NCBI GenBank assembly: GCA_011503125.2
Contig: WWBZ02000033.1
Coordinates: 2,852,001 to 2,916,000 of the forward strand
DNA: 64,000 nt
DNA from: Botryosphaeria dothidea
Taxonomy: Eukaryota; Ascomycota; Dothideomycetes; Botryosphaeriales; Botryosphaeriaceae
Reading direction: 5' to 3'
Part shown: in pieces, positions 26,048 through 37,590 of the stretch
How positions within the stretch are numbered: the first letter of the stretch is position 1
Layout of the letters: every line of letters begins with the position of its first letter
Notes under the pieces: model-generated
Told to the model about the DNA's origin: nothing
Seen by the model: only the letters and a program-made list of their open reading frames with translations
Databases searched by the model: none
Position numbers and translations under genes: made by a program

Positions 26048-26166
26048 CCTGCACTTCTACAGCTCGTAGCACTTCTGGATTGCAAAAAACCTCCCTGTTC
26101 CGGCCCTCGGCCGGTATCAACGTAGTTTCTGCAGGCTCTGCCTGGCGAGAGAGCCTGCAGTTTTTT
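25973..26166 (+). ncRNA. Candidate Pol III transcript: tRNA-like head, two hairpins, T6 terminator
   Basis: Downstream of the tRNA-like element lie a 6-bp hairpin CCGGCC-ctc-GGCCGG (26100-26114) and an 11-bp perfect inverted repeat, CTGCAGGCTCT (26129-26139) with AGAGCCTGCAG (26150-26160). The second is followed at once by TTTTTT (26161-26166) and a further T9 run. Pol III ends at runs of T, so box A, box B, stable stems and the T-run together suggest a small structured RNA of about 190 nt. The T-run is only on the plus-strand side of the hairpin. It sits 239 bp past the decarboxylase stop and 298 bp from the convergent arrestin stop. Entirely inferred from sequence signals. Confidence 0.3.
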
Positions 26167-26271
26167 GTCTTTTTTTTTCCTTCGCCGCTACCTTCCCTCC
26201 TCCTCATCGCCCTCCTCAAACTGTGTTGCGCAATAGCTTTTTTTTTCAATTGCTTCTTGGTGGGCGCGTGT

Positions 26272-26294
26272 GTGGTGGTGGTGGTGGTGGTGGT
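26272..26294 (+). repeat. GGT microsatellite
   Basis: Seven consecutive GGT units (26274-26294) in the 3' region of the arrestin-like gene; non-coding on both strands. Confidence 0.9.
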
Positions 26295-26463
26295 CAAACA
26301 CTGGTACCGAGCGAAATATTTCTTTGGGTATGTTGTCACTTCGACTGCGAACGAGCTTCACACTACGGATTTTATATCCGTACCCAGTACCACCATAAAG
26401 CGCCGAGAGAAAACAAACAATAGCGTTGAAGCACCACATCTATTACTAATACTGACAATGCCC

Positions 26464-27753
26464 TCAAAGCGTCACAAGCCCCAAAACCCCCAACCCCACA
26501 TCCTCCAGCGCCGCCGCCGCCATCCCGCCCTTCACCATCTCCGCAGCCCGCCCCTCTTCCCTAGCCTCCTCTGGCAGCGCCTCCACCACCACCGGCGCCT
26601 CCCCCTTCACCTCGAACGCGCGCTTGCCGCCCGCCATCCCGACCACGACTTCCACGCGCATCACGTACCGCCGGCTCAGGCTCGACAGGCGCACGCTCGC
26701 CGGGACGTAGCCCAGCGCGCCCATGGCGACTTGCTTCTCCTCGCCGGGGACCAGGGCGCCTTGGTCGTAGAGCCGGACGTCGTGAACGGTGGCGCTGTGC
26801 GTGCGGCTGTGCTCGGCGGTGCGCGTGATGGCGATGGTGGTTTTGGACTTGATGCGCGCGCGGACGGACTTGACGAGGAAGGTCGGCGGCGACGTGGTGG
26901 GGGCGGTGGGGAAGGGCGTGTCGTGGGGACGGGTCGGGAGGACGGCGAGGGTGATGGAGAGGGGAAGCGGGTGTGTTGGGATGAGGTAGACGGGGTGGGT
27001 GGCGGTGAGGCGGAGGCGGAGCGTGGGGGGCTTGGGTTTGAGGAGTTTGTGGAGGCCGTTGGTGTTCTCTGGGCGCGAGTGTGGGGGGAGGAGGTCGAAG
27101 CCGCGGGCCTCGTGGGTGGCTTGGTGTTGGTGTTCGCTGGTGGGAGATAGCGTGGCGGAGACGGGGAGGATGTTGATGGGGAGTGCGGCGTCCTGGGTGG
27201 GGAGTGCGGCGTCGGTGAAGTGGAGCGTGGCGACGAGGGCGTACGATGTGATGCTGTAGTGGCCGCTGATTAGGCCTTTGACCCGGGCGTTGAGGTGGAA
27301 GGATGGAGGAAGCATTTGTTCTGGGAACCGCTCCAAGGTAGGTCCGACGTCCCAGGATTCCAGCTTCCGCGGCGTCACGGAGGTCGGGATGGTGAAGGAA
27401 AAAGGCCAGATGTGTGAGCCCGGTTCCAGTGTAGTATCATCTCCAGAAAGAAGGTTTTGACTCCCTTCGAAGAGCCACACCCGGTCCCGGTAAGTTGTGT
27501 ATATTGTGGCGAGAGGGTGCTTCTCAACAATTGCCGATTTGAGCCGGCCCGAGAATTTGATCTCGATTCGGCGCACTGATCTGCTTTCCGAGCAGTCATA
27601 TCGAACACATCCTTCAAATGGATCTCCGGATAAGTAAAATGGTCGTTCGGGGTTCAGAATGACAGAGAGCTCTTTTTCCGACTTTCCAGACATGTTGGAG
27701 AAGAAGTGAGAATACCGCTTTGTATCGAGATCGGGCCTGGTCTGCTCATACAT
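26464..27753 (-). CDS. Arrestin-fold protein (arrestin N-terminal domain)
   Basis: Intronless, 429 residues. Fungal arrestin-related proteins recruit the ubiquitin ligase Rsp5 to plasma-membrane transporters for endocytosis. The N-terminal half reads as an arrestin_N sandwich: LSVILNPERPFYLSGDPFEGCVRYDC, then RIEIKFSGRLKSAI, W-P-FSFTIPTSVTPRKLESW, LPPSFHLNARVKGLISGHYSITSYALVATL. The C-terminal half is Pro/Thr-rich with strand-like segments and ends in an Ala/Glu-rich tail. I see no clear PPxY motif, so the Rsp5 link is not shown here. The ATG at 27753 is first in frame; an internal ATG at 27693 (MSGKSEKEL) directly before the conserved strand is an alternative start. High GC and few synonymous T-ending codons in the 3' half. 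Confidence 0.72.
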   Translation of the reverse strand: MYEQTRPDLDTKRYSHFFSNMSGKSEKELSVILNPERPFYLSGDPFEGCVRYDCSESRSVRRIEIKFSGRLKSAIVEKHPLATIYTTYRDRVWLFEGSQNLLSGDDTTLEPGSHIWPFSFTIPTSVTPRKLESWDVGPTLERFPEQMLPPSFHLNARVKGLISGHYSITSYALVATLHFTDAALPTQDAALPINILPVSATLSPTSEHQHQATHEARGFDLLPPHSRPENTNGLHKLLKPKPPTLRLRLTATHPVYLIPTHPLPLSITLAVLPTRPHDTPFPTAPTTSPPTFLVKSVRARIKSKTTIAITRTAEHSRTHSATVHDVRLYDQGALVPGEEKQVAMGALGYVPASVRLSSLSRRYVMRVEVVVGMAGGKRAFEVKGEAPVVVEALPEEAREEGRAAEMVKGGMAAAALEDVGLGVLGLVTL

Positions 27754-28784
27754 ACTCTCCCATGGGAATACGGTCCATCACAATACATCGATTGGCATCA
27801 ATAACTCGGTTGTCTGTGAGGACCACTTAGAGCCGCCGACATCCGGATGTCTCAGGCTTTCGGTCAGTGCGTGGACGGTGATCCGGAAGCGACCGACCGA
27901 CTTCAGCAGAAGGACATCGTTACGGCAGGCTGGGCCTGCTTGTTTTTCGTTAACATTTGAAGGAATACTCGGCGTTTTCTGCGAGAGATATCGATGGTCA
28001 GAGTGAAAACGAAGCAGCAAATACGCATAAGTAATTCAAGCACCCATGCAGACGCAAATGCCATCAGTCTGCCTGATCATCTGTGTCCAGAACAATACTC
28101 CAACTTCTCACAAAGACTACCGAGATGAGCGTGCTGTTGCTAAAACTCATGGGCAAGTTTCCATCTATCCGCGCGGTAGGAGTAGGGTTTCGCCAGGAAA
28201 CAAGGCAGAACTAGTATCCGGGATCGGGTCAGTTTCGCTCCGAGTTGAGGTTGCACGGACACCATCCTGCTTTGGATGGAGCGCTATGCTTCGTTTGAAT
28301 TCCTTTTCTTGGAATATCAAACAGCTTCGTCAATCATTTCGGCCAAGCGCTGACAGAGACAACCTCACATCCCCTTCTTCAAGAGACCTATCCATTCGAA
28401 TGCTATCCAGAAAATCTAAAAAGATTGACTGCAGCACCTTAAAAGAGACAATTTGTTATCGTCAGCTTTAGTTGCTGAGGTAATGGAGAAAGGCAATCGA
28501 TGACTAATATGGAAATAATAAATTTGTTTTAATAATAGGATCCAATAGCATCGAGGTGTATGACGTCGAGGATTAGTTATAAAGGACTGTACAAACGCGT
28601 GTAGTCTATGATAATTAGAAGCTTCTGGGGAATGCTGGTGTAATCAAAATTATGTATTAAAGAAAAAAATAGAAAGGATTTGGGCTTTTTCCTAGTGAGA
28701 TTTTAGAAACGCCACCCGAAAGTGTTCATGCCTTCCCACTCCAAAATTACATACTAGAATATGATCAGACTCACGGGAAGGAAG
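27754..28784. other. Intergenic region arrestin/membrane protein
   Basis: The arrestin promoter, then a markedly AT-rich stretch (about 28440-28700, with TAATAATAAATTTG-like sequence) that looks like the 3' flank of the membrane-protein gene. A 141-codon frame at 28046-28471 has no recognisable domain and was not called. Confidence 0.5.
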
Positions 28785-30092
28785 CTACTCTGTTTCCTCA
28801 CCATCCTTGTACTCCACCGGATGCTTATCCAGACTCTCGTACCACTGAATGATACTTCCGACTAAGAACGCCCAACTCCCCCAAAATGTGCTGCATGATG
28901 CTTGATATTGAGCCCAACTGTTGGTGTCGTAGCCAAACGCCGGACAAAGCGTAAAACCAACGCCGCCAATCAGATTGAAGAGACCGATCCACCACCCGAG
29001 CACGGAAGGTGCCGGCCTCCACCACGTCACCTGTGTCTCAACCATGAAGAATGCGCCGGAAAGGACGAAACCAAATCCTCCGATAATCTGCGGGGTCCAG
29101 TATACGCCATCCCTGAGGCCGATTGACATGTGGTCGTAGATCCCTGGCAGTGAGGTGAAACCCGCGATCCAGAATATCGTGGCGGCGACTAACTGGATGA
29201 GGGAAGCAAGAAAGCCCAATTCGTGGAAATAATGAGTCCGAAGCTCCTTCCAGGAAGGCAGCCAGCGCCACTTGCGAGCGCTCGCAGGGTCTGCGGTCGA
29301 TTCCACGAGGTTGCTCGTGTGAGAGTGGTGGTGATCGCATGGTATTACGGGGCGGACGTGTATCACAGGCGCTTCGACAGCCTTCTCATGGTCGGACGGG
29401 GATTCTGCTTGTGCTACCTGGCAACCTGAATTCGAAGTGTTGTCGTGGAGTAGACGTTCCACTGCCCAGCCGAAACAACCGGCACGGTTCTCATTAACCG
29501 CCTCGAGCAGCAGTAGGACGGACCCGAGTTCGAAGACAGTGGCACCAAGGAATGCTGTGATGCCTCCGCCATACAATATCTCGTTCTCGAACCCCGAAGA
29601 TGGCCGGATAAGTGGGAGAAAAACGAAGAAGGCGTTCACGACCCATATGATGCTTCCAAAGGTGAAGATCACTGCGACCAGGTACGAAATATCCCAAACA
29701 GGAAATTCGGTGAATATGCGGGCCACGCCGCGCAGGATTTGAGCCGGGTGATTGGTCTTCTTTGGCAATCCGGGCTTGGCTGTATCAGCGTGAACTTTCA
29801 ATAGATGTCTGCCCTTGCGGTTGTCACGTGATTTCCATTTGCCGTAGAACTCGGGTGTTGATTGAGTATAGAGGGCTTTTTCATGCTCGTCAAGGACGTG
29901 GAAATGAGCTTGAGTGGGATTGAACTGCTTCAGTGGGCCGTCGACTTTGTGGTGGATGAGGTGAACGTTGTGCAGGTGAGCTAGTGGCTTGCGGCCATGT
30001 TTGAAGTTACGGCACCGGGGTGGAGAGGCTCCGACGGTCGTTACTGTGCGCCAAGTAGTCAGCAGGGGGCCTCCTGAAGCAAGCGCAATCAT
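28785..30092 (-). CDS. Multi-pass membrane protein of unknown function
   Basis: Intronless, about 435 residues from the ATG at 30092. The frame is open 6 nt further upstream only from a GTG. The first ~150 residues are hydrophilic and His/Lys-rich (HLHNVHLIHHKVDGPLKQF, EFYGKWKSRDNRKGRHLLKVH). About six hydrophobic segments follow, including YLVAVIFTFGSIIWVVNAFF, ITAFLGATVFELGSVLLLL, LASLIQLVAATIFWIAGF, FVLSGAFFMVE, WWIGLFNLIGGVGFTL and STFWGSWAFLVGSIIQWYE. A charged His-rich loop (VIHVRPVIPCDHHHSH) lies between the second and third. The pattern is that of conserved fungal 'integral membrane proteins' without assigned function. I cannot name a substrate or compartment. An unseen upstream exon is possible because GTGAGC overlaps the start; I found no frame-compatible one. 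Confidence 0.75.
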   Translation of the reverse strand: MIALASGGPLLTTWRTVTTVGASPPRCRNFKHGRKPLAHLHNVHLIHHKVDGPLKQFNPTQAHFHVLDEHEKALYTQSTPEFYGKWKSRDNRKGRHLLKVHADTAKPGLPKKTNHPAQILRGVARIFTEFPVWDISYLVAVIFTFGSIIWVVNAFFVFLPLIRPSSGFENEILYGGGITAFLGATVFELGSVLLLLEAVNENRAGCFGWAVERLLHDNTSNSGCQVAQAESPSDHEKAVEAPVIHVRPVIPCDHHHSHTSNLVESTADPASARKWRWLPSWKELRTHYFHELGFLASLIQLVAATIFWIAGFTSLPGIYDHMSIGLRDGVYWTPQIIGGFGFVLSGAFFMVETQVTWWRPAPSVLGWWIGLFNLIGGVGFTLCPAFGYDTNSWAQYQASCSTFWGSWAFLVGSIIQWYESLDKHPVEYKDGEETE

Positions 30093-33000
30093 GCTCACCA
30101 GTGTTGAAGTCTTCGGAGAACCTGCTCATACGCCGGCTGCTCAGGCCTGTTGGCGTTGACGGGGTCGGCGGCGAGGTCATTATATTGGTCTAGCGGTAGA
30201 AGCAATGGAAGTTCACATTTTGCAGGTGGAAGAGGTGGTGATGGGATTGACGCGCTTTTCCAAGACGCGTGAAGAGACAGCGAGGCGAGTGACGTTGCCA
30301 GCCGCGCCCGGGGTCGGTGATCCACAGCCAATCCTGCTTCGCCTTTCAATTCCGCGCCTGCCAACTTTCCGCCGCCTCCCCAGTTGACGCGCTCACTTTT
30401 CACGCCCGCCGTGTCTCCTCAAGAATGCCACCAAAGGTGGCTTGCTCGCCTGGATATTGCCAGCAGCAGTCCGCCGCACGTCGATTCTAACGCGAAGCAC
30501 CGCCCGAGGTTCGCGACGGTGCTCTTCTACTCACTTCCACCCACGGCCACGCTTGGACACGATCGCAACGCGATGCATGATCCCCCGGCCCTTTCTCTCG
30601 CTACCGGCGTCTCTTGACAGAACTGGAGCTCCGCTCGCCTCCGCTGTCGTCTTCGGCCACGTCGTGCAATGGAGAAACTCATTCCAGAGCTATGGCCAGT
30701 TCGGAGCTCTCCGCTTCGTTCTACCATCCATTGCTTGGTCGGAGTCATGTGGCATTGGTGCGCGCGTTGATGTCAGGAATTGACATACGTTGTCACTGAA
30801 ACACTTCCGTAGAAGGACTTGGACCGATCATGGAGTAAGAGGATGCTTTTGGTGTTGAGTGGACCAGCCTCGAGCTTTTCTTCACTATTAAGGATTCCCG
30901 AAGAATAACCGTCCGCCTCGACGTCATGGTTTCTGCATTCGGACTCTAGGAAGGTAAAGCAAAAGAGCAGGGACAAAGACAACCATAAGTCTGAGGTGGC
31001 GGGACTACTACAACTATCCCTCCTTTGTCCGATTCCTATCAGATGTCGACAGCCTGCCCGGCCTCCCTGGCTGACTGCATCTCGAATCTTTCAATCGTGG
31101 GTGATGACGAGTATATTCAGGCCATCTGACGATCTTTTCCGCCGCGGAGCATTCACAGGCGACCGGACAATAGCTTCTTGACTCGCCATCGATATAGGCC
31201 GGACTTATCTACGCATAGGTTTATTTGGCAGTCTCCCAAAGGAAGTGGCATACATCGACCGGGCCCGCCGGATGGTCCTCATTGGTGTGAATCGAGGTGA
31301 AGGCATCTAAATCGACGCTTCTTACCTGCCAGAGAAGCTGCCGCGCCTAAAAAGATTTGGTTCTTGGCCCGTATCTGCCGTCGGTCCCAATAAACCCAGG
31401 TCTGGTCGTCATAGTCCGGTTTTGCCGGTTGCATTCATTTTCCGGGTCAGAGGACCATATTGATCTGCCGGGAGCACCCGCTGACAACCAGAGACTATCG
31501 TCCTGTTCATATTGGTTCCCGGGTTGTCTCCGAGGCCCGCCCCTTTCTTCCCGGATGAACATAGTTGGGCACAGCCTTACTGTACGCGTAAGAAAGGCCC
31601 CATGACTAGCTGCGCCATTGACTTATGCGACCACTCAGGATGAACGCCTCAACAAGAGTCAATTTTTTCGTAATAGCCGCAAGAATCCTTTCGCTCCGTC
31701 AATCTGGCGCCTCCGTTGCTGACTATTACTTTGCCTCTTATCAGCCACGGCACGGCTTTGAGTCGATATGCCGTTCGCGGCTGCCTAGTGTCGGCGCTTT
31801 TGACCTTAGGCGCCCCGAACCAGTTCCTTCATTCGCCTTTGCCTTTTCGAATGCTTTCAGCCTGGTTTTCCCTTCGGTGGAACCGCGTCAAGGGCTGGCT
31901 GGAAAGCACCTAAAACGTGGCTTGCCCTGTCATCATTCGCTACCAACAGCCAATCACCTCAGCATCCCATGGTCGGTAGCGCCACGGTTCTACTAGGCAC
32001 CAAAGAATTCTCACTCACTACGAGCTCCTTGCCTTTCGAATCGATACGCGCTGTTCGACTCGAATCTTCCGTGTGTCTCTGCGCAACTTGATTGGACGCC
32101 AGCTCGTCGTATGGAAGAGGGATGCTTCTACCTAACTCCTACGGAGCTTTTTATTTCGCCGTAGTGAGTGAGTTTACTCTTCAGTAGCGTCGCAGTCTCA
32201 ACAAAGGGCGATTGATGATGGCGGCTAGACGATGGGACCCGCTTGTCTGCAAGCAAGCGGAAGGTTGCGCGCTGTTCTCGTGTCTGTCATCCGACGGACG
32301 TATGCGGCATCTCAGCCACATGAATTGCTCCGATGAGTTTATTGCGTACAGCTACGGGAAGCTACTCGCACCGGGTTCTTCTCACCTATCATGAGATCCA
32401 TCTTGGGTGATCTTTTGTTCTCGAACCGTCGGAATGACCGAAGCGCGCATACGTTGAGAGCGTTGCCAAGCTTCTGAACTCAGAACAGCCTTGTCCAGCC
32501 GTGAGACCACATAAGCTTTCACCACACCAGCTAAGTCGCAGAGACAAATTGCAACATGTCAGTACATGGTTTTCGGCGCACATGATGCTCACTCGCCGTC
32601 AAAGGAAGACTTTGCGACTGCGCGTTGAGAGCCCATCAACTTCAATGATACGCATATGTTTCTAACACATCAAATATGCGAGCTACCGAATGGAGTGAGG
32701 ATGCATATGCAAGCCTACCAACAAGCTCGAACCCTCTTAGTCTTCAATCCGCGGCTCGGTAAAAGGCTGGGCTGGCGAAACTGTGGGGAGTGGCAGTTGC
32801 TTTGAGCTAGTAGTACAAGCTATGCTGCAAGCACCCGCAACACGAGGGAGTGGTCATGGTGTGGAAAGCACGCCGAATGGACTCTTGGCCACAAAGGGTC
32901 CCGGAATTCGCGAGTAAGAACAAGCAGCCAGCATTCCTGCACATGCATGCAAGCGGAAATAGAGTTTTGGACGATGACTAGTCAACCTTTTTTTTTCTTC

Positions 33001-34517
33001 TTTCACAGCGCCACCAACACTATACCGTAAGAGCACGGCAGCAGCAGCATTCACGTTTATTTGTCCTCTCTTGTTCGGCCCTGGCTACTCTGACTGCTGC
33101 TGCAAGACGCACGATCGGAAGCGTGCTTGTTCCCTGTTTTTTCTTTTTCGCCCCTTCCTCCCCGGATCTAAGCCTTTCCGGTCCCTCTTTTTTCCACCTT
33201 TCCCTGTCGTAGTGGAGAGGCAGCGAAGGAGTTACTGACCGCCTTCCCGCAGCAACACATGCACACACCGCATCCGTGCGGCATGGGGATACGCACGTGC
33301 GTCTCCGGGTCGGAAAGGTTAATGGAAATTAAGCTTTTTGCGTCGCTGACCCGTTGCATGACGAGCAAAGCGGTTGGGCTCGGTGTTATATAGAGTCACC
33401 AAAGCAAAAACAAGACTAAGAATTGGTGAGGCAAAGAAAAATGATTAGGACAGCTGATGAGAGGAGCTTTTTTTTCATCACAGGAAGGACGCCGTCGTGT
33501 TGGTGAGGCTAATGATTCAAAGCGATTAAGACAAAAGTGACGAGTCGGGCAATCTGTACCGACGGGTCACTGCGGCAGGGCCTTACACAAGTCAGCAAAA
33601 CGAGGGAGAGATCGAGCCGTGGTACTGTCAGGCTTTGTCTTGTTACTAGCTTGGCGAGAAGGCGTTAGCATGATGAGATATCACCGCTTGACATCTCGAT
33701 GATGCTGTAGCTGTTGGCTGACGTCTCGTTGATGAGACGCCTCCTCGCCTGGCTCTGCCGCTTCTCACACCAACTATCTGTTGTCGCGTCTGGTCTCCAG
33801 TGGAATGGGTGGGATGGTGGGATGATGTGATGCGCATCGGTCCCAGAATCGGAACGGAGCCCAGGGCAACAGGAGAGAAGGGGCACGGGAGAGCGGCTAG
33901 GGAAAAAAGGCATTGTGAAGCACGGGAGGAAGCGTGTGGCAGCTTGGTAGCCTTGTTGGATCTTGTGTTGGTGATGTAGGAAGAACACCTCTCTCGCTGT
34001 GCGTGGACGGGGCGCCAAGGAAAATCGGCAACTGATCATTGATGCGCATTGAGCACCCTGTGCTAAGCTGGGAAAGCGGGCGCCTTGGGGCTGGGTGTGG
34101 GATGGGGGATGGGATTGGGGGCTCGTCACGGAGCGTGCTCTTGTCCGTTTGAACGGGTGGCATGGATGGAACGGACGGCGCGGGCAGGCGGGAGGCCGAG
34201 CCACAGCAGGCGGGCAAGCCATGATCATGCATCTCAGATTTTGTTGCGCGTCTCATCGGCCGTCATCTCGATTGGAGAGTCCCGAGGGCAGCGTGCGCGA
34301 AGCCCCTTCGAGGTTTAGGAGAGATTGCTCCGGTTATGACGACGATGAAACGCCCTCAGCGGGATGTGCGACGCGCATAAGCAAAGGGGACCGCTCGTCG
34401 CTCGAAGCGGCAGTGCACCCGTTGCAGAACTGGGCTTTGATGACGACTGGCGGCAGGTCACGAGGGAAGGTGTGCGGTAAGGTAAGAGGAAGGATGCTCG
34501 AATCTCGCGTGTGAAGC

Positions 34518-34546
34518 TGATTGATTGATGGGCGGATTGATTGATT
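34518..34546 (+). repeat. TGAT short tandem repeats
   Basis: Two blocks of (TGAT)2-3 separated by GGGCG, in the gene-poor region. Confidence 0.6.
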
Positions 34547-37315
34547 CGGGGGGTCCTGCGGCGCCGCATCTGATTGCGTGTTCGGCGCATTAATTATCAC
34601 GGGAAGGTGAGATCAGAATAGTTTAATGTTGCAGCAAGCGACGGGGGAGGTTGACGTCCAGACGCGGTCAGCCGGCGGGCGCTTGGAGAAAAGAGGAGCA
34701 GGCAGTGGTCTCGACAGCAGGACAAGAGATGGTGCAGTTGGGGTGTGGTGTGTGGGTGTGGGGAACTGACTGGGTCACTGGCTGCTGTTCGCTGGCTTCG
34801 CCACGCATTCGCAGCACCGGTGGCTTGAAGGGCGCTTGAGTCGCAGCTGCGGATGACTCTCCACCGCCTCGAGCGCAGCGCGCCAACACGCAGCAAACTG
34901 TTTCTTCTGCTCCAGTTGGCCCCAGGGACCCGCTTGCTCCACCGGGCTCGCTCGCATCCCCAGAGTTGCAATCTATTCGAGCCACATCGTGAGACCGTAG
35001 CGGGAAAGCTTAGCGGGAGCATGATGGCACTGAGAATGCAGGCGCCGTCAGACACGAGATCTCTCAATCGAAACGGCGCCTGGGATCGCGGGCGACGGCT
35101 GGCGACGGCTGGCGCTGGCTGGCTGTTGGCCTTGTGGCCTTGCGCGCGGCACAGCGACCGCGCCTGTTGTTGCTTGGTTCTGGAGGAGGGGTGATGCAAC
35201 AGGACACTGCCTCAGCGCGCTACGGAAGGGGAGAGGGCTTGCCGCGAGCCCGCCGTCTGTGGGCCGAAGTTCCCGCCTTCCTTCGACTTTCCCGCCATCT
35301 CCACACCGGCGGGCGATAAGCCGATAAACGCGACCTTTGTGCAGGCCGCTAAACCCTCGCAATCGATCCACACAGACGAGCGGTGTGCGTGGGACAAGGC
35401 GCCCGGCCTGGAAGGCTTGACAGCGAAGCTGAAGACGGCGTGCGTTGTGTCTGTGACGGGCCATGTGGGGTTTTTGCTGCTCACGGGAGCACGATGGAAC
35501 TTTTTTTTCGCCTTCGCCTCTGTGGCCACCATCGTGGGCCTCGCATGCCTCGTAACTCCACCCGGTCAGCAGCGAACGGACGCGCCCTCAGCCCCAGCAG
35601 GCACGCGGCAATACGGCATTACGTTGTGCCGGGGCAAACGGGCGCGCTGATGAGCAAGCCGCATCCCTGCGCAAGCAGTTTCTAGAAGTCAGGCGGCGAG
35701 TGGAATTCCAAGCATCCACAGGCGATCGCCCGTCGTATTCCGCTTCGGGTTACGCGTACAAGACAGGTGGAAGGTTCGCTCTGGCGCTCCCGGACCAGCC
35801 GGTGCGCGTACGCTGGGGGGGACGGTGCCGGTGCGCAGCGCAGCGCGAGGCAACCTTGAACGATCCGGCCAGGCCTGTGGAGCGCCTGTTTCTGCTAGAG
35901 CAGAGGCGGTAAGTAGGTTATTGCCATGGATGCACTCGGTCGCCCGCGACCGCTACCTACGACCGGTCAAGCCTCGCGCCCATCGCGTCCGGTCTATCTG
36001 CGATGGCCCACCACAAACACGTGGAGGGAGACGGGCTCGGACGCCTCTTTTTCTTCAGCAGTCAGACGGGCGCGAAGAGGGCAAAGCTCCGGTCATGCGC
36101 CCAGCTGAAACCGTGCCAACCCGCTCATTGGACACGCAATAATTTCCGGAATTTACAGCAAGCTTGCTGAAATAACGATTGTCAGCGAAGGGCTGCGCGC
36201 CGCGGGCAGCCAATCCGGGGCGCGGCCGCGACGCAGAGTAAGGCGGGCCTCTGGGACACACTGCGACGGCGCCTGTTGCAGCTCATTGGCCGGCCGAATA
36301 ACGGGGCTCAGGCTAAATAGAGTCGGAGGGCGTTTCGTGAGTGGCAACGATGCCAGCGAAGCGCATAATGGTTTCGCGCAACGAGTCATCGCTGGGGCGC
36401 CCGAGATAATCTTAGCACGCAGAGGCCGTGCCGCAGCCAAAGTATTGGGGAGTCATGAAGGCTGCTGGATCGGCGGGCGGCGGGCGGCCGGCTAACGAAG
36501 AAGGGCACACGCCGCCGAGGCAGAGGCAGGGCAGGGCATGCGAGCGCCAACAGGCCAACGGCTCGTGGGCGCTGTGCTGGGCCAAGCTGGACAGGGGCAC
36601 GCCCGCGTGCGCTGCTGCGCTGCGCCTTTTTCACCCAGGCGGCGGCGATCGCCTCGCGCTGCCCAGCGCCCAAACGGGCCCAGCGTGCATAGCTGTATCC
36701 GGTATGTAGCGTCTGGGGCTGCTTTGTCGCACGCATGCCAGGCCACAGGCGCGACGACGCATGCAGCCCCCAGCTGCACCGCGAGCATCGCTGCTGCACG
36801 CCAAGCGCGTTGGCTGGCCGGCGAGACGCCTGCGCCGCGCGCCATTGGCTGCCGCCCGCAGCGAGGAGGGCGGGCGCAGCGCCTGTGCACCGGCCTGTTC
36901 CTTGCAAACGCTGCACGCAAGAGACCCGCTAGGGAGGGCGTGCTGCTAGGGCTCTGGCCCGCCCAGCACAGTCACGCCCGCTGCGACACGCCAGAGATCC
37001 TTCGCCGTGCCGCTAACGTCAATCCCGCCGGCGTCAGCCTGCAGTGCCTGAGCGCCGTGCGCCGTGTCGCCGCCGGCCAGGGGGGCCCGCAACAAAGTAG
37101 CCACGCCTAGTCCGTCTTCGTCACTGCCGTCCAGCATGGATCACCTAGCCTGCGCCTTCCTATTAGACGGGGCCCTTGTCGTGCCCTGCAACGCTCATCG
37201 GCGCCCGGACATCTGCAGCACTTATCATCACCGCTGCCCGCCTCGGCTGCCCGTCTACTACTGCTGCACTTGCCTGCCACACCTAACCTACATCATCACA
37301 TCCCGTCCACCTTTT

Positions 37316-37345
37316 CACCACCACCACCACCACCACCACCACCAC
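37316..37345 (+). repeat. (CAC)10 microsatellite
   Basis: Ten uninterrupted CAC units about 245 bp before the kinase ATG, probably within its promoter or 5' leader. Confidence 0.95.
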
Positions 37346-37590
37346 ACCAACCTCTCTCTTCACCCCGCCTCACAGCACTCAGCCTCTATCCGCCGCCTCA
37401 CTCCCAATTGGCTCCGCCGGTTTCCTTTTTCTATCGCCTCTGCTGTTCTTGCTTGTCCGCCTGGCCATCTACAGGAACCCTGGTGTTTTCTTGTCCCTAG
37501 GCCGCCTGGATCATCCACTTTAATACGTCCTTGGAGCCCTTCGCTGGACCGCTAAGGACGACATCACAGTTCCATACCCCTCTTTCCACC

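Larger units (their letters stand above)
25735..26463. other. Convergent intergenic region decarboxylase/arrestin
   Basis: Holds the two 3' UTRs, the tRNA-like/hairpin element and the GGT microsatellite. Confidence 0.5.
30093..37590. other. 7.5-kb gene-poor region upstream of the Ran1-like kinase
   Basis: No open frame here on either strand shows a recognisable domain or plausible exon chain. Composition is mostly GC-rich (especially 34-37 kb), not the AT-rich signature of RIP-mutated transposons. Landmarks are TGAT-rich repeats at 34518-34546 and a (CAC)10 run at 37316-37345. The last few hundred bases are pyrimidine-rich and are probably the kinase leader. It may hold distal regulatory sequence or unannotated non-coding RNA, but nothing can be demonstrated. 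Confidence 0.5.

Noticed and set aside
26129..26166. Bacterial-style intrinsic terminator
   Set aside because: The hairpin plus T-run looks like one, but in a fungal nucleus Pol II does not use it. It is interpreted instead as a possible Pol III end.
28046..28471. 141-codon plus-strand open frame starting with ATG
   Set aside because: No recognisable motif, lies in an intergenic stretch turning AT-rich, and shows no splice partner; most likely chance.
33665..34228. Long minus-strand open frame (187 codons), Pro/Ser/Arg-rich
   Set aside because: Typical of chance frames in GC-rich DNA; no conserved segment and overlapping frames on the other strand are equally long.
36386..37110. Several overlapping long frames on both strands
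   Set aside because: GC content around 65% makes stop codons rare; translations are Ala/Arg/Cys-rich noise without motifs.
37531..37590. Upstream extension of the kinase to 37531
   Set aside because: Begins at TTG, not ATG; the first ATG is at 37591.
30093..37590. RIP-degraded transposon in the gene-poor region
   Set aside because: Sequence is GC-rich without the TpA excess expected of RIP, and no transposase or reverse-transcriptase remnant is visible.
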